This document shows, piece after piece, positions 1 to 11,117 of a DNA stretch of 64,000 bases. The notes beneath the pieces were generated by a model. That model worked only from the letters and a program-made list of their open reading frames with translations, was not told the DNA's origin and searched no databases. This DNA comes from Citrobacter amalonaticus (lineage in GTDB: Bacteria; Pseudomonadota; Gammaproteobacteria; Enterobacterales; Enterobacteriaceae), in contig NZ_AP024585.1 in the NCBI RefSeq assembly GCF_018323885.1, positions 1,488,001 through 1,552,000 on the forward strand. The letters are read 5' to 3'. Position 1 is the first letter of the stretch. Each line of letters begins with the position of its first letter. The translations under genes and the position numbers were made by a program.

Positions 1-63
1 CCAGCCACATCCGGCGGTGGTTAACACCGCCAGAGATAACAACAATGTTGCCAGATATCGCAC
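1..63 (-). CDS. lptE: LptE, LPS-assembly lipoprotein (5' end only)
   Basis: Only the first 21 codons lie in the window. They read as a lipoprotein signal peptide: a short positive start (VRYLAT), a Leu-rich core, and the lipobox-like TTAGC followed by GW. LptE is the outer-membrane lipoprotein that plugs the LptD barrel during lipopolysaccharide export. The start is a GTG at 61-63, chosen because a strong GGAGG ribosome site sits just upstream and the sequence matches E. coli LptE from this residue. It lies 14 bases after the leuS stop, the usual leuS-lptE operon arrangement. The rest of the gene is cut off by the window edge. Confidence 0.9.
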   Translation of the reverse strand, partial: MRYLATLLLSLAVLTTAGCGW

Positions 64-77
64 GCTTCCTCCCGCGC

Positions 78-2660
78 TTAGCCAACGACCAGATTGAGGA
101 GTTTACCCGGTACGTAAATCACTTTACGCACGGTAACGCCATCAAGATATTTAGCGACCAGATGTTCCTGGCCAGCACGTTCACGAACCTGCTCTTCTGT
201 CGCATTCACCGGAACGGTGATTTTACCGCGCACCTTGCCGTTAACCTGAACCACGACCAGCGTGGAGTCTTCGACCATTGCAGCATTGTCCGCAACTGGC
301 CACGGCGCGTTGTCGATGTCGCCTTCGCCTTTCAGCGCCTGCCACAGCGTAAAGCAGACGTGTGGGGTGAACGGGTTAAGCATCCGGACTACCGCCAGCA
401 GCGCTTCCTGCATCAGCGCGCGATCCTGCTCGTCATCCTGCGGGGCTTTCGCCAGCTTGTTCATCAGCTCCATCACGGCGGCAATCGCGGTGTTGAAGGT
501 CTGACGGCGGCCGATATCATCGGTCACTTTAGCGATCGTTTTGTGTACATCGCGACGCAGCGCTTTCTGATCTTCTGTCAGCACGTCAACGTTCAGCGAC
601 GCAACATCGCCACGGGAAGTGTGTTCATACACCAGTTTCCAGACACGTTTCAGGAAGCGGTTAGCGCCTTCCACGCCGGACTCCTGCCATTCCAGCGTCA
701 TATCAGCCGGAGAGGCGAACATCATAAATAGACGCACGGTATCCGCGCCGTAACGCTCAACCATTACCTGCGGGTCGATACCGTTGTTTTTCGACTTGGA
801 CATTTTGCTCATGCCGGTATACACCAGCTCATGGCCCGCCGCGTCTTTCGCCTTCACGATACGGCCTTTCTCGTCGCGTTCAACGATCGCATCCACCGGA
901 GAAACCCAGTTACGCTCGCCGTTTTCGCCCACATAGTAGAACGCATCCGCCAGTACCATCCCCTGACACAGCAACTGTTTCGCCGGTTCGTCAGAGTTCA
1001 CCATGCCGGCATCGCGCATCAGTTTGTGGAAGAAGCGGAAGTAGAGCAGGTGCATGATGGCATGTTCGATACCGCCAATGTAAATATCTACCGGCAGCCA
1101 GTAGTTTGCCGCTTTGGAATCCAGCATCCCTTCCTGATACTGCGGACAGGTGTAGCGCGCATAGTACCAGGATGACTCCATAAAGGTGTCGAAAGTGTCA
1201 GTTTCGCGCAGTGCAGGCTGGCCATTAACGGTGGTTTTTGCCCATTCAGGATCGGCTTTGATCGGGCTGGTGATGCCGTCCATCACGACATCTTCCGGCA
1301 GGATCACCGGCAATTGATCTTCCGGCGTTGGCAGCACGGTGCCGTCTTCCAGCGTGACCATCGGGATCGGCGCACCCCAGTAACGCTGACGGGAAACGCC
1401 CCAGTCGCGCAGACGGTAGTTGATCTTACGCTCGCCCACGCCTTTGGCGGCCAGCTTATCGGCAATGGCGTTGAAGGCCGCGTCGAAGGCCAGACCGTCA
1501 AATTCGCCAGAGTTAAACAGAACGCCTTTATCGGTCATCGCCTGTTCGGAAAGATCCGGCTCTGAACCATCGGCTGCCAGGATAACCGGTTTAATGGTTA
1601 AGCCGTATTTGGTGGCAAATTCGTAGTCGCGCTGATCGTGACCCGGTACGGCCATGACCGCGCCAGTGCCGTATTCCATCAGCACAAAGTTAGCCGCCCA
1701 GACCGGGATTGCTTCGCCAGTCAGCGGGTGAACCGCCTTAAAGCCGGTATCGACGCCTTTTTTCTCCATGGTCGCCATGTCAGCTTCGGCCACTTTGGTG
1801 TTACGGCATTCGTCGATAAAGGCTGCCAGTTCAGGGTTGTTCTCTGCCGCTTTCTGCGCCAGCGGGTGACCAGCGGCAACCGCCAGGTAGGTGGCACCCA
1901 TAAAGGTGTCCGGGCGGGTCGTGTAAACGGTCAGCGTGTTGTCATAATCGTACACGTTGAAGGTGATTTCCACGCCTTCAGAACGACCAATCCAGTTGCG
2001 CTGCATCGTTTTCACGGTGTCAGGCCAGTGATCCAGTTTATCCAGATCGTTGAGCAGTTCATCGGCATAGGCGGTGATTTTAATAAACCACTGTGGGATC
2101 TCTTTACGCTCAACTTTGGTGTCGCAGCGCCAGCAGCAGCCGTCGATAACCTGTTCGTTCGCCAGTACGGTCTGATCGTTCGGGCACCAGTTGACCGCGG
2201 AGGTCTTCTTGTAGACCAGACCTTTTTTGTACAGTTCGGTAAAGAATTTCTGCTCCCAGCGATAGTATTCCGGGGTACAGGTCGCCAGCTCGCGGCTCCA
2301 GTCATAGCCAAAGCCCAGCATTTTGAGCTGGTTCTTCATGTAGGCGATATTATCGTAGGTCCACGGTGCCGGCGCGGTATTGTTTTTCACCGCCGCGCCT
2401 TCCGCAGGCAGGCCGAAGGCGTCCCAGCCGATGGGCTGCAACACGTTTTTGCCCAGCATGCGCTGATAACGGGCGATCACGTCACCGATGGTGTAGTTAC
2501 GTACGTGGCCCATGTGTAGTCGACCAGAAGGATAGGGAAGCATAGACAGGCAGTAATACTTCTCTTTGCTCTCGTCTTCGGTAACTTCAAATGTGCGCTT
2601 CTCATCCCAGTGAAGCTGTACTTTGGATTCTATCTCTTCCGGGCGGTATTGCTCTTGCAT
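78..2660 (-). CDS. leuS: Leucyl-tRNA synthetase
   Basis: Cytoplasmic class I aminoacyl-tRNA synthetase that charges tRNA-Leu. The protein is 860 residues, the usual enterobacterial length. The HIGH signature appears as HMGH at residues 49-52 within [11 protein letters not shown], and the KMSKS loop is intact in the C-terminal half. The large CP1 editing insertion lies between them. An upstream in-frame ATG would add 61 residues, but the start at 2658-2660 ([10 protein letters not shown]) matches the known protein. The gene is read toward lptE and is divergent from ybeL across a 234-base interval that should hold both promoters. Confidence 0.97.
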   Translation of the reverse strand: MQEQYRPEEIESKVQLHWDEKRTFEVTEDESKEKYYCLSMLPYPSGRLHMGHVRNYTIGDVIARYQRMLGKNVLQPIGWDAFGLPAEGAAVKNNTAPAPWTYDNIAYMKNQLKMLGFGYDWSRELATCTPEYYRWEQKFFTELYKKGLVYKKTSAVNWCPNDQTVLANEQVIDGCCWRCDTKVERKEIPQWFIKITAYADELLNDLDKLDHWPDTVKTMQRNWIGRSEGVEITFNVYDYDNTLTVYTTRPDTFMGATYLAVAAGHPLAQKAAENNPELAAFIDECRNTKVAEADMATMEKKGVDTGFKAVHPLTGEAIPVWAANFVLMEYGTGAVMAVPGHDQRDYEFATKYGLTIKPVILAADGSEPDLSEQAMTDKGVLFNSGEFDGLAFDAAFNAIADKLAAKGVGERKINYRLRDWGVSRQRYWGAPIPMVTLEDGTVLPTPEDQLPVILPEDVVMDGITSPIKADPEWAKTTVNGQPALRETDTFDTFMESSWYYARYTCPQYQEGMLDSKAANYWLPVDIYIGGIEHAIMHLLYFRFFHKLMRDAGMVNSDEPAKQLLCQGMVLADAFYYVGENGERNWVSPVDAIVERDEKGRIVKAKDAAGHELVYTGMSKMSKSKNNGIDPQVMVERYGADTVRLFMMFASPADMTLEWQESGVEGANRFLKRVWKLVYEHTSRGDVASLNVDVLTEDQKALRRDVHKTIAKVTDDIGRRQTFNTAIAAVMELMNKLAKAPQDDEQDRALMQEALLAVVRMLNPFTPHVCFTLWQALKGEGDIDNAPWPVADNAAMVEDSTLVVVQVNGKVRGKITVPVNATEEQVRERAGQEHLVAKYLDGVTVRKVIYVPGKLLNLVVG

Positions 2661-2894
2661 GGCAGCCAGTGGTCCTGTTTTCAATACAGCTACAAACGTA
2701 GCTTCGATGTGGTGTTTCAGATCCGCATAGCATAGCCCAAACGCCCGCGTCAAAACAGCCTTTCGCGCATTCAGGTTCGAATTCACGCCACGGTAATCCT
2801 TGCACGAATTTACATACTCTGTGGACAGTCTTGCAAAGCGCAACCCAAATAACGTCTATTATTATAGACAGTTAACGACCCAGGAGGCGAAACG

Positions 2895-3377
2895 ATGAAC
2901 AAGGTTGCTCAATATTACCGTGAACTGGTGGCGTCATTAAGTGAACGTCTGCGCAATGGCGAGCGTGATATCGATGCGCTGGTGGAACAGGCGCGGCAGC
3001 GGGTTTTGCAGGCCGGGGAGTTAACGCGAACCGAAGTGGACGAACTGATCCGCGCGGTCCGACGTGACCTGGAGGAATTTGCCCTCAGCTACGAAGAGAG
3101 CCTGGAGGAGGAGTCCGACAGCGTCTTTATGCGGGTAATTAAAGAGAGCCTGTGGCAGGAGCTGGCGGATATCACCGACAAAACGCAGCTCGAATGGCGT
3201 GAAGTGTTTCAGGATCTAAGTCATCACGGGGTATATCACAGCGGCGAAGTGGTGGGCCTGGGCAATCTGGTCTGTGAGAAGTGTCATTTTCACTTGGCGG
3301 TGTATACGCCGGACGTGTTGCCATTGTGCCCAAAATGTGGACACGACCAGTTCCAGCGTCGTCCGTTTGAACCGTAA
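2895..3377 (+). CDS. ybeL: YbeL, DUF1451 zinc-ribbon protein of unknown function
   Basis: 160-residue soluble protein recognised as E. coli YbeL. The first two thirds are strongly charged and helical (many Glu and Arg), suggesting a coiled coil. The C-terminus carries a zinc ribbon built from CEKC and CPKC pairs about 19 residues apart. The start has an excellent AGGAGG ribosome site. No function is established for the family. The gene is monocistronic, divergent from leuS, and followed directly by a REP pair. Confidence 0.93.
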   Translation: MNKVAQYYRELVASLSERLRNGERDIDALVEQARQRVLQAGELTRTEVDELIRAVRRDLEEFALSYEESLEEESDSVFMRVIKESLWQELADITDKTQLEWREVFQDLSHHGVYHSGEVVGLGNLVCEKCHFHLAVYTPDVLPLCPKCGHDQFQRRPFEP

Positions 3378-3383
3378 TCTAGT

Positions 3384-3463
3384 CTGATGCCGAGGTTGAC
3401 GCATCTTATCAGGCCTACGGTGACTCATTACGTAGGCCGAATAAGCGTCAGCACCGTCCGGCA
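3384..3463. repeat. REP/BIME palindromic element
   Basis: Two facing REP-like units, one reading gatgccgag...aggcctacg and the other cgtaggccg...ccggca, form an inverted repeat between the convergent ends of ybeL and rihA. This is the typical extragenic position of enterobacterial BIMEs. It may limit read-through or protect 3' ends. Confidence 0.75.
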
Positions 3464-3467
3464 TTGG

Positions 3468-4403
3468 TCATGCGTAAAACTGTAGCCGTTCTGCCAGCAG
3501 GTCTACAAATCCCTGACGATCGACATCCACCATCACGGTGGCATTCGGTTTATTGCCCGTCAGGAAGTAATAGTCCACCACGGTCATCCCCTGAGTGTAT
3601 TTCCCCTGAGTTTCCACCCCAACCCAGCGTTCAACGGTGGTAAACAGTTCGGGTCTCAACAGCCAGGCGATGGTGCACGGGTCGTGCAGCGGTGCGCCGA
3701 TAAATCCCCATTTCTCGTCTTTATGATACTCGAGGAAGAAGTCGAGTAGTTCAGCAACGATCGTGGAAACCGGGTTACCAATGGCGCGGAAGCGTTCGGT
3801 ATCTGCGACATGAATTTGTGCTTTATGCGTGACGTCCAGACCGGCCATCACCACCGGAATCCCCGACTGGAAGACGATTTCTGCGGCTTCAGGGTCGACA
3901 TAGATATTGAATTCGGCGGCAGGCGTCCAGTTGCCCAACCCCATCGCGCCGCCCATGATCACGATACGGGCGATTTTGTCACGCAGTTCAGGATGGCTGT
4001 TCAGCAACAGTGCGACGTTGGTTTGCGGCCCGGTTGAGACAAGGGTGACCGGTTGTGTGCTCTCGCGCAACGTCTTTGCCATCAGCTCAACGGCGGTGCA
4101 TGGCTGCGGCGCAAAGGCGGGTTCCGGTAGCGCCGGGCCATCCAGTCCGCTTTCACCGTGGACGTTATCGGCAATGATCAGTTCACGCATCAGGGGCTTG
4201 GGCGCGCCGCCCGCCACTGGAATGTCCGTGCGGTTCAGCAGCGTTAACATTCGCAATACGTTGCGTAGCGTTTTATCGGGTGTCTGGTTTCCTGCGGATG
4301 AGGTGATGGCTTTAACGTCAAGTTCCGGTGAGGCGAGGGCGAGAACCAGTGCGATCGCGTCATCATGACCCGGGTCGCAATCTATGATTATTGGCAGTGC
4401 CAT
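3468..4403 (-). CDS. rihA: Pyrimidine-specific ribonucleoside hydrolase RihA
   Basis: Hydrolyses ribonucleosides, mainly cytidine and uridine, to base and ribose for salvage. The protein is 311 residues, full length for the family. The calcium-binding aspartate cluster DCDPGHDD lies at residues 8-15, followed by the family segments [11 protein letters not shown] and [10 protein letters not shown] with the active-site His. The start has a good AAGGAG site. It is read in the same direction as gltIJKL, 116 bases after gltL, with a hairpin between them, so it is probably a separate unit. Confidence 0.95.
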   Translation of the reverse strand: MALPIIIDCDPGHDDAIALVLALASPELDVKAITSSAGNQTPDKTLRNVLRMLTLLNRTDIPVAGGAPKPLMRELIIADNVHGESGLDGPALPEPAFAPQPCTAVELMAKTLRESTQPVTLVSTGPQTNVALLLNSHPELRDKIARIVIMGGAMGLGNWTPAAEFNIYVDPEAAEIVFQSGIPVVMAGLDVTHKAQIHVADTERFRAIGNPVSTIVAELLDFFLEYHKDEKWGFIGAPLHDPCTIAWLLRPELFTTVERWVGVETQGKYTQGMTVVDYYFLTGNKPNATVMVDVDRQGFVDLLAERLQFYA

Positions 4404-4488
4404 TGTTGCTCCTTATGAATGCTACATTGTGGCAAGGGTAACGCTGGGGTGAAAATGATTCGAGGAGCGAGGCAAGAAAGCGTGAGAT

Positions 4489-4512
4489 GGCGCGCACTCT
4501 GACATGCGCGCC
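4489..4512 (-). terminator. Hairpin after gltL (possible transcription end)
   Basis: A perfect 8-base-pair GC-rich stem (ggcgcgca/tgcgcgcc) with an 8-base loop lies 7 bases past the gltL stop. No clear U-run follows it on the minus strand, so it may only protect the gltIJKL transcript end or act as a weak terminator. Confidence 0.4.
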
Positions 4513-4519
4513 GAAAAGA

Positions 4520-5245
4520 TTAATGCAGGATTTTGGCGAGGAAGTCTTTTGCGCGTTCGGATTTCGGGTTAGCGAAGAACTCTTCTTTCGGTGAGTCCTC
4601 AACGATTTTCCCTTCGTCCATAAAGATCACCCGATTCGCCACTTTGCGGGCAAAGCCCATTTCATGGGTCACCACCATCATGGTCATCCCTTCGTTGGCC
4701 AGTTCAACCATAACGTCCAGTACTTCGTTGATCATCTCTGGATCAAGCGCCGAAGTGGGTTCATCGAACAGCATGGCGATAGGATCCATACACAGCGCGC
4801 GGGCAATCGCCACACGCTGCTGCTGGCCGCCGGAAAGCTGCGCTGGATATTTATTGGCATGCGCGGCAAGGCCCACGCGTTCCAGCAACTTCTGCGCTTT
4901 TTCACGCGCCGGGGCTTTATCACGCTTAAGCACTTTTACCTGCGCCAGGGTCAGGTTTTCAATAATCGACAGATGCGGGAACAGCTCAAAGTGCTGGAAC
5001 ACCATCCCGACGCGTGAGCGTAACTTCGCCAGATCGGTTTTTTTGTCGTTGACCATAATACCGTTCACGGTGATTTCACCTTTTTGCACCGGCTCCAGGC
5101 CGTTAACGGTTTTGATCAGTGTCGACTTTCCGGAACCTGACGGGCCGCAGACGACCACCACTTCGCCTTTTTTCACTTCCGTGGAGCAGTCGGTCAGCAC
5201 CTGAAAGTGACCATACCATTTAGAAACATTTTTCAGGGTAATCAT
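4520..5245 (-). CDS. gltL: GltL, ATPase of the glutamate/aspartate ABC importer
   Basis: Cytoplasmic ATP-binding subunit that powers uptake of glutamate and aspartate with GltIJK. The protein has 241 residues. Walker A is GPSGSGKST near residue 34, the ABC signature is LSGGQQQR, and Walker B is [14 protein letters not shown], followed by the switch histidine in VTHEM. The start codon overlaps the gltK stop by one base, so translation is probably coupled. It is the last gene of gltIJKL. Confidence 0.97.
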   Translation of the reverse strand: MITLKNVSKWYGHFQVLTDCSTEVKKGEVVVVCGPSGSGKSTLIKTVNGLEPVQKGEITVNGIMVNDKKTDLAKLRSRVGMVFQHFELFPHLSIIENLTLAQVKVLKRDKAPAREKAQKLLERVGLAAHANKYPAQLSGGQQQRVAIARALCMDPIAMLFDEPTSALDPEMINEVLDVMVELANEGMTMMVVTHEMGFARKVANRVIFMDEGKIVEDSPKEEFFANPKSERAKDFLAKILH

Positions 5246-5919
5246 TAAACTGTCCTTTTCTTCAAATAGCTGACCAACAACGACGCGCTCAGGCTGATAA
5301 CAAAGTAAACGGCACCGGCAAACAGGATCATTTCGACCTGTGTACCATCACGCTCGCCAATCGTAGACGCAGTGCGGAAGAAATCCGCGAGACTTAAGAC
5401 GTACACCAGAGACGTATCCTGGAACAGGACGATGCCCTGCGTCAGCAGCAGCGGTACCATCGCGCGAAACGCCTGCGGCAAAATGATGAGCTTCATTGAC
5501 TGCCAGTGGGTCATCCCCAACGCCAGCGCCGCACTTGACTGTCCGCGGGAAATACTCTGGATGCCCGCACGGATAATTTCGGAGTAATAGGCGGCTTCAA
5601 ACATCGAAAATGCGACCATTGCTGAAATCAGGCGAATATCGGTTTTCGGCGACAGCCCCAGTACGTCCTGTAATAGCCCCGGCACAATCAGATAGAACCA
5701 CAACAGTACCATCACCAGCGGGATGGAGCGGAAGACGTTAACGTACGCTTTAGCAAACCAGGCGACAGGCGCAAAACTGGAAAGGCGCATAACGGCGAGA
5801 ATAGTGCCCCAGACAATACCGATAATCACCGCGGTGACGGTAATTTTCAGTGTAATGAGCAGCCCATCCAGCAGATAGGGCAGGGAAGGGACAATTGAAC
5901 TCCAGTCGAATTCGTACAT
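5245..5919 (-). CDS. gltK: GltK, permease of the glutamate/aspartate ABC importer
   Basis: 224-residue inner-membrane permease of the polar amino-acid HisMQ family with about five hydrophobic segments. The EAA-type loop that contacts the ATPase is visible around [19 protein letters not shown]. It pairs with GltJ to form the channel. It shares one base with gltJ upstream and one with gltL downstream. Confidence 0.96.
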   Translation of the reverse strand: MYEFDWSSIVPSLPYLLDGLLITLKITVTAVIIGIVWGTILAVMRLSSFAPVAWFAKAYVNVFRSIPLVMVLLWFYLIVPGLLQDVLGLSPKTDIRLISAMVAFSMFEAAYYSEIIRAGIQSISRGQSSAALALGMTHWQSMKLIILPQAFRAMVPLLLTQGIVLFQDTSLVYVLSLADFFRTASTIGERDGTQVEMILFAGAVYFVISLSASLLVSYLKKRTV

Positions 5920-6659
5920 TATTTGCCTCCCAGATTGCCAGGCAGGCGGATTTTACGTTCCACCAGACTCATCACCAGCATGATGAAGGCATTAATCAAC
6001 ACGTACGCCAGGGTAATGGCGGTAAATGACTCCCAGGCATGCGCCGAGTAATCGAGCAGCTTCCCGGCCTGCGCGGCCATATCGACCAGACCGATGGTCG
6101 AGGCGATGGCGGAGTTTTTCACCAGGTTCATCATCTCAGAGGTCATCGGCGGGACGATCACCCGATAGGCGTTAGGCAACAACACGTAGCGGTAGGCCTG
6201 CGGCAGGGTCAGTCCCATCGCCAGCGCTGCGTTTTTTTGACCGCGTGGCAGTGACTGAATGGCGGCACGAACCTGTTCGCAAACGCGCGCGGCGGTAAAC
6301 AGCCCCAGACAGAGCATGGACGATACGAAGAACTGAATATTGGGATCCAGTTCTGCCTTAAACCACATGCCAAGATCTTCTGGCAGCAGTTCAGGCACCA
6401 CCAGATACCAGGTGAAGAACTGGACGATCAGCGGTACGTTACGGAACAGTTCTACATACAGGGTGCCGATCCCGGAAAAGAAGCGATTCGGGACGGTGCG
6501 TAAAATGCCAAATAAAGAACCGACCAGGAAGGCAATGATCCAGGCGGTGATGGAAAGTGCGACGGTAACCTGGAAACCGCTCCAGAGCCAGCCGAGATAG
6601 GTGGTGTTGCCGAATGGGGCCTGTTGTAAAAAAATGCCCCAGTTCCAGTCTATTGACAT
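5919..6659 (-). CDS. gltJ: GltJ, permease of the glutamate/aspartate ABC importer
   Basis: 246-residue inner-membrane permease with several membrane spans and the EAA-type loop [18 protein letters not shown]. It forms the heteromeric channel with GltK. It is separated from gltI by 163 bases that contain an intrinsic terminator, which should lower expression of the membrane and ATPase genes relative to the abundant binding protein. Confidence 0.96.
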   Translation of the reverse strand: MSIDWNWGIFLQQAPFGNTTYLGWLWSGFQVTVALSITAWIIAFLVGSLFGILRTVPNRFFSGIGTLYVELFRNVPLIVQFFTWYLVVPELLPEDLGMWFKAELDPNIQFFVSSMLCLGLFTAARVCEQVRAAIQSLPRGQKNAALAMGLTLPQAYRYVLLPNAYRVIVPPMTSEMMNLVKNSAIASTIGLVDMAAQAGKLLDYSAHAWESFTAITLAYVLINAFIMLVMSLVERKIRLPGNLGGK

Positions 6660-6671
6660 ACATCTACTCCG

Positions 6672-6699
6672 AAAAAATAAGGGTAGCAGCGCTACCCTC
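6672..6699 (-). terminator. Intrinsic terminator at the SroC 3' end
   Basis: The minus strand reads a GGGTAGC/GCTACCC stem followed by TTATTTTTT. It lies between gltI and gltJ, so it should end SroC and attenuate transcription into gltJKL. Confidence 0.85.
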
Positions 6700-6822
6700 G
6701 AAGATTGTTATCCAGCGTACTTCGGTTTTCAGGCCTGATGGGGAACGACCATCAGGCATATAGTCTGTCCGTGCTGCATAGCAATCGAGAGGGCAAGGAG
6801 TTCCCGCCCCATTTCGTTCTAG
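6672..6822 (-). ncRNA. sroC: SroC small RNA (gltI-gltJ intergenic, 5' end approximate)
   Basis: The 163-base gltI-gltJ interval is the known place of SroC, an RNase E-processed Hfq-bound fragment of gltIJKL mRNA that sponges the sRNA GcvB in Salmonella and E. coli. Here it shows two hairpins: one with gcctgatgg/catcaggc arms near 6731-6758, and a terminal GGGTAGC stem with a U-rich tail at 6672-6699. From the gltI stop to this tail is about 150 bases, close to the known SroC length. The exact processed 5' end cannot be seen from sequence. Confidence 0.75.
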
Positions 6823-7731
6823 TTAGTTAAGTGCTTTATCATTCGGTTCTTTGAACAGCGCTTGCATTTCGTCCGACAGTTCGAAGTTCATGTTCAGGTT
6901 TTTCGGTGGGATCGGATTTTTGAACCACTTATCAAACCATTTCGCGGCTTCGCCTGAAGTCTGCGCCTGGGCGATGGTGTCATCCATCAGCTTTTTGAAC
7001 TCAGGATCGTTCTTACGCAGCATGCAGCCGTAAGCTTCCTGAGACTGTGGTTTGCCGACGATTTCCCAGTTGTCCGGTTTCTTCGCCTTCGCGCGTTCAC
7101 CGGCCAGCAGGGCATCATCCATCATAAAGGCAACGGCGCGACCGCTTTCCAGGGTACGGAAAGAGTCACCGTGGTCTTTAGCGCTGATGATACGCATATC
7201 CATTTTTTGCTCGTCGTTCAGCTTGTGCAGCAGAATTTCAGAGGTGGTACCTGAGGTGACAACAACCGCTTTGCCTTTCAGGTCCGGGAAGTCTTTAATG
7301 TCGCCGCCTTTTTTCGCCAGCAGACGGGTGCCGACGACAAAGATGGTGTCAGAGAAAGCGGCCTGTTTCTGGCGCTCAAGGTTGTTGGTGGTGGACCCGC
7401 ACTCAAAGTCGAAAGTGCCGTTTTGCAGCAGCGGAATACGGTTCTGCGACGTAATCGGGATCAACTTCACCTGCAGATCGGGCTTGTTCAGCTTCTTCTT
7501 CACGGCTTCAACGATGGCGTTGGAGTAATCCTGAGAATAACCCACCACTTTCTGCTGATTGTCGTAATAAGAGAATGGCACGGAGGATTCACGGTGACCG
7601 ACGACGATAACGCCGTTTTTGGCGATCTTGTCCAGCGTGCTGCCTGCGGCAGGGGCCGCATCTTCCGCATGTACCAGACCGGCTGACATTCCCATTACCA
7701 GCATTGCTGCGGCTAGCTTACGTAATTGCAT
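6823..7731 (-). CDS. gltI: GltI, periplasmic glutamate/aspartate-binding protein
   Basis: 302-residue substrate-binding protein of the GltIJKL importer. It begins with a Sec signal peptide (MQLRK, a hydrophobic core, then a VHA cleavage site near residue 22) and continues as a family 3 solute-binding protein. The ATG at 7729-7731 is preferred over an in-frame TTG six bases upstream, because AAGGAG lies six bases before the ATG. A CG pair of cysteines (ECGS, YGCM) is kept as in E. coli. GcvB repression of this gene, countered by SroC, is known in relatives. Confidence 0.96.
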   Translation of the reverse strand: MQLRKLAAAMLVMGMSAGLVHAEDAAPAAGSTLDKIAKNGVIVVGHRESSVPFSYYDNQQKVVGYSQDYSNAIVEAVKKKLNKPDLQVKLIPITSQNRIPLLQNGTFDFECGSTTNNLERQKQAAFSDTIFVVGTRLLAKKGGDIKDFPDLKGKAVVVTSGTTSEILLHKLNDEQKMDMRIISAKDHGDSFRTLESGRAVAFMMDDALLAGERAKAKKPDNWEIVGKPQSQEAYGCMLRKNDPEFKKLMDDTIAQAQTSGEAAKWFDKWFKNPIPPKNLNMNFELSDEMQALFKEPNDKALN

Positions 7732-8110
7732 ATCCAACTCCTTATCGTCTGCGCCGTCGACGCAGTGATACCTATTGTGAGTGTCTGTGTTGTTATCACC
7801 TGCAACTTAAGCGTGCAGTGTTTTACCTGTTTGTTAACATTTAGTCTGGCTTAATGTAAAGATATTGCTGCGTTATTGTTTATTTTTGCGAAGTGCGCCG
7901 CACCGTTTAGAGGCAAAAATCCCTCGTTGCACCGTTTCGGTGCTACCGGTGAACTGCTTTAGTGCGACGACGTTGCGCTGAACGCCAAAAACAGGTTTGC
8001 CTTTGTTAACAAAGCAATAGACGTGCCAGAATGGAAGAAGAGAATGGAGAATGGTAGGCCGGATAAGACGCGTAAGCGCGGTTATCCGGCCTGATGCAGG
8101 GAGAAATCGA
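7732..8110. other. gltI upstream region with a REP unit
   Basis: 379 bases without a gene between gltI and lnt. The half next to gltI should contain the gltI promoter and 5' leader. The other end carries one REP palindrome at 8055-8097 (taggccggataa ... ttatccggcctga) just after the lnt stop. I see no further gene here. Confidence 0.6.
8055..8097. repeat. REP palindrome
   Basis: Inverted repeat with arms aggccggataa and ttatccggcct around cgcgtaagcgcg, placed 14 bases downstream of lnt. Its arms match those of the other REP units in this window. Confidence 0.75.
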
Positions 8111-9649
8111 TTATTTACGACGTTGACGCAAACTCATTAACACGGCGGCAAAACCGAACAGCGCGGTCAGGAACCACAGCGGCCAGTTGCCAGTGCGAGC
8201 ATATGGCGTTAAGCCTGTTGTTGGCGTTACATCGGCGGTTAACACCTGGCGTGTAAATTGCGGGATCATCGCCTGAATCTCGCCCTGCGGACCAATCACC
8301 GCTGTAATACCGTTGTTAGTACTGCGCAGCAGGGGGCGTGCCAGCTCCAGCGAGCGCATCCGCGCCATCTGGAAATGCTGCCAAGGACCAATCGACTTAC
8401 CAAACCACGCATCGTTGGAGATGGTTAGCAGAAAGTCCGTGTCCGGGCGGAAGTTATCGCGTACCTGTTCACCCAGAATGATCTCGTAGCAAATCGCGGC
8501 GGTCAGTGCTAAACCGTGCGCATGCAGCTGCGGCTGAATGTACGGGCCGCGGCTGAACGAGGACATCGGCAGGTCAAAGAACGGCGCTAAGGGGCGCAGA
8601 ATGGATTCCAGCGGCACAAACTCACCAAACGGCACCAGATGGTTTTTGTTGTAGCGGTTGGTGGAGTCATAACGGTAAGGATTGTCTTTCCCCAACGTGA
8701 TGATGGTGTTGTAGGTGTCGTAACGGTTCTGCTTGTTCAGTCGCGCATCGACAATACCGGTAATCAGCGAGCTGTTCTTTGAACGCAACAGGTCATCCAG
8801 CATGCCCAGAAAGCGCTGCTGGTTGATTTCCAGATCCGGAATGGCGGATTCCGGCCAGATGATCAGCTGCGATTTCCCCATTTCGGGCTGCGTCGCATCC
8901 AGATAGATCTTGAGCGTATTCATCAACTGGCCTTCGTCCCATTTCAACGACTGCGGGATATTGCCCTGAACCAGCGACACGCGGGTCGTTCTTTCCGGCT
9001 CCAGGGTGAACCACTGGATATAGCGCAGTGGGAAAGGGAGCGCGAAAAGAACGATGGCGACCACCAGCGGACGCCAGTTACGGCTGACCAGCGAGAGAAC
9101 CAGCAATCCGCTGACCATCATCAACAGGAAGTTTATGGCTTCGACACCCATGACCGGTGCCAGCCCTTTCAGCGGGCCGTCGATCTGACTGTAGCCGAAC
9201 TGCAGCCACGGAAATCCGGTCAGCACCCAGCCACGCAGAAATTCCGTTAGCTGCCAGACTACCGGTGCGGCAATGGCAACCCGCAGCCAGCTGGTTTTTG
9301 GCCACAGACGCGCAAGCACGCCAGCAAACAGTCCGGTATACAGCGAAAGGTATGCCGCGAGCAGCACCACAAGGAAGACGTTCACCGGGCCTGGCATCCC
9401 GCCAAACTGCGCGATGCTGACGTAAACCCAGTTGATACCTGTACCGAAGAGTCCCAGTCCCCAGAAATAGCCAATAGCAGCTGACTGACGCGGGCGACGA
9501 TTCAGGGTGAGTGCCTGCAAGCCCATCAGCGACACAATCGCAGCGGGCCAGATGTCATAAGGAGAAAAAGCCAGCGTACCGCAGGCACCGAATAATAACG
9601 CCAGCAGCAGGCGAATGCGCTGGCGTTCAAGTAATGAGGCAAAAGCCAT
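8111..9649 (-). CDS. lnt: Apolipoprotein N-acyltransferase Lnt
   Basis: Inner-membrane enzyme that adds the third acyl chain to the N-terminal cysteine of lipoproteins, the last step before Lol sorting. The length of 512 residues equals E. coli Lnt. About six N-terminal membrane spans precede a periplasmic nitrilase domain. The catalytic triad is present: Glu in IIWPESAI, Lys in [13 protein letters not shown], and Cys in AAICYEI. It lies 23 bases after corC in the same direction, part of the ybeZ-ybeY-corC-lnt cluster. Confidence 0.97.
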   Translation of the reverse strand: MAFASLLERQRIRLLLALLFGACGTLAFSPYDIWPAAIVSLMGLQALTLNRRPRQSAAIGYFWGLGLFGTGINWVYVSIAQFGGMPGPVNVFLVVLLAAYLSLYTGLFAGVLARLWPKTSWLRVAIAAPVVWQLTEFLRGWVLTGFPWLQFGYSQIDGPLKGLAPVMGVEAINFLLMMVSGLLVLSLVSRNWRPLVVAIVLFALPFPLRYIQWFTLEPERTTRVSLVQGNIPQSLKWDEGQLMNTLKIYLDATQPEMGKSQLIIWPESAIPDLEINQQRFLGMLDDLLRSKNSSLITGIVDARLNKQNRYDTYNTIITLGKDNPYRYDSTNRYNKNHLVPFGEFVPLESILRPLAPFFDLPMSSFSRGPYIQPQLHAHGLALTAAICYEIILGEQVRDNFRPDTDFLLTISNDAWFGKSIGPWQHFQMARMRSLELARPLLRSTNNGITAVIGPQGEIQAMIPQFTRQVLTADVTPTTGLTPYARTGNWPLWFLTALFGFAAVLMSLRQRRK

Positions 9650-9672
9650 TGAGTTCTTCTTCCCGTTCGGTG

Positions 9673-10551
9673 TTATTCGTCCAGTTTTGGCTGGGGGGAG
9701 TCATCCGGAATTCTGACGTGAACCTGAATAATACGACGGCTGTCGGCCATAGCCACTTTGAACTGGTAACCATCGATATCAATGGTTTCACCCCGTGCGG
9801 GCAGGTGACCAAACGCCTGCATCACCAGACCCCCAATGGTATCGACTTCTTCGTCGCTAAAGCTGGTGCCGAAGGCATCATTGAAGTCTTCGATCGGCGC
9901 GAGCGCGCGAATGGTCCAGGTATGGCGACTGAGCTGACGGAAGTCGATATCATCTTCTTCGTCGTATTCATCTTCGATTTCACCGACGATCAGTTCGAGG
10001 ATATCTTCAATGGTGACCAGACCAGAGACACCGCCGAATTCGTCGATGACGATAGCCATATGGTAACGCTGAGAGCGAAACTCTTTGAGCATACGGTCAA
10101 CGCGTTTGCTCTCCGGGACGACAACGGCCTGGCGTAACACTTTCTCCATGCTGAAGGCTTCGGCATCGCTGCGCATAAACGGCAGCAAGTCCTTGGCCAT
10201 CAGAATCCCTTCAATGTGATCTTTGTCTTCGCTGATCACCGGAAAACGCGAGTGGGCGGACTCGATGATGACATCGAGGCATTCGTCCAGCGTCTGGTTG
10301 CGTTTCAGGGTAATCATCTGGGAGCGGGGAATCATGATGTCGCGAACGCGCTGGTCCGCAATGTCCATCACCCCTTCGAGCATATCGCGCGTATCTTCAT
10401 CGATAAGGTCGTTCTGCCCGGAATCACGGATCAGCGCCAGCAATTCATCACGGTTTTTCGGTTCACCGTGGAAAAGTTGGCTCAGTAACAGGGAGAAAAA
10501 TCCCTTCTTGCTGTTTAACGTGTCACTACTGTGTGAATTGTCGTCGCTCAT
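9673..10551 (-). CDS. corC: CorC (YbeX), CBS-domain protein
   Basis: 292-residue protein with two CBS domains (about residues 65-190) and a C-terminal CorC/HlyC transporter-associated domain. It is acidic and has no membrane spans here. It was first linked to CorA-dependent magnesium/cobalt efflux; more recent work ties YbeX to ribosome metabolism, consistent with ybeY and ybeZ beside it. The gap to ybeY is 98 bases, the largest in this cluster. The biochemical role is still uncertain. Confidence 0.94.
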   Translation of the reverse strand: MSDDNSHSSDTLNSKKGFFSLLLSQLFHGEPKNRDELLALIRDSGQNDLIDEDTRDMLEGVMDIADQRVRDIMIPRSQMITLKRNQTLDECLDVIIESAHSRFPVISEDKDHIEGILMAKDLLPFMRSDAEAFSMEKVLRQAVVVPESKRVDRMLKEFRSQRYHMAIVIDEFGGVSGLVTIEDILELIVGEIEDEYDEEDDIDFRQLSRHTWTIRALAPIEDFNDAFGTSFSDEEVDTIGGLVMQAFGHLPARGETIDIDGYQFKVAMADSRRIIQVHVRIPDDSPQPKLDE

Positions 10552-10649
10552 GGCGTCGTATGGGTTCTCTTGTTAGTTAATCTCTTGCTCAATGCGCGCA
10601 AACTCAGCGCATGGCATCACCAGAAACCACCGGGCATTCGCCCGGTCGC

Positions 10650-11117
10650 TTATTCCTTCTCGGCAATGTACGGATCCTCATAGCCCAGAGCAAGCATAAT
10701 CTCTGTCTCGAGGGATTCCATCTCTTCTGCCTCGTCGTCTTCGATATGATCGTAACCCAGCAAATGCAGGCTGCCGTGGACGACCATGTGCGCCCAGTGG
10801 GCATCCAGCGGCTTACCTTGATCCTGGGCTTCCTGTTCAACTACCTGACGGCAGATGATCAAATCACCGAGCAGCGGCATTTCAATCCCTGGCGGCGCTT
10901 CAAACGGAAAAGAGAGCACGTTGGTCGGCTTATCTTTCCCACGATAGGTCAGATTGAGGTCGTGGCTTTCGGCCTCGTCCACCAGGCGAATCGTCACTTC
11001 TGATTCTTCCTGAAATTGCGGGATAACCGCATTCAACCAGGCCTGAAACTGGCTCTCTTCCGGCAAACCGCTGTTGTTCTCACACGCCAGTTGCAAATCA
11101 AGGATCACCTGACTCAT
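10650..11117 (-). CDS. ybeY: Endoribonuclease YbeY (16S rRNA 3' maturation)
   Basis: 155-residue zinc-dependent endoribonuclease needed for 16S rRNA 3'-end processing and ribosome quality control. The UPF0054 zinc motif is intact: [15 protein letters not shown], with three His near residues 114, 118 and 124. The start overlaps the ybeZ stop by four bases (ATGA), so the two are co-translated; YbeZ is its known partner in relatives. Confidence 0.96.
   Translation of the reverse strand: MSQVILDLQLACENNSGLPEESQFQAWLNAVIPQFQEESEVTIRLVDEAESHDLNLTYRGKDKPTNVLSFPFEAPPGIEMPLLGDLIICRQVVEQEAQDQGKPLDAHWAHMVVHGSLHLLGYDHIEDDEAEEMESLETEIMLALGYEDPYIAEKE

Noticed and set aside
78..2843. Longer leuS start with 61 extra residues
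   Set aside because: The extra part does not resemble LeuS and covers the expected promoter interval; [10 protein letters not shown] is the known start.
3384..3463. Inverted repeats that might mark an insertion sequence end
   Set aside because: They are REP/BIME units shared with other gaps in the window; no transposase or target duplication is present.
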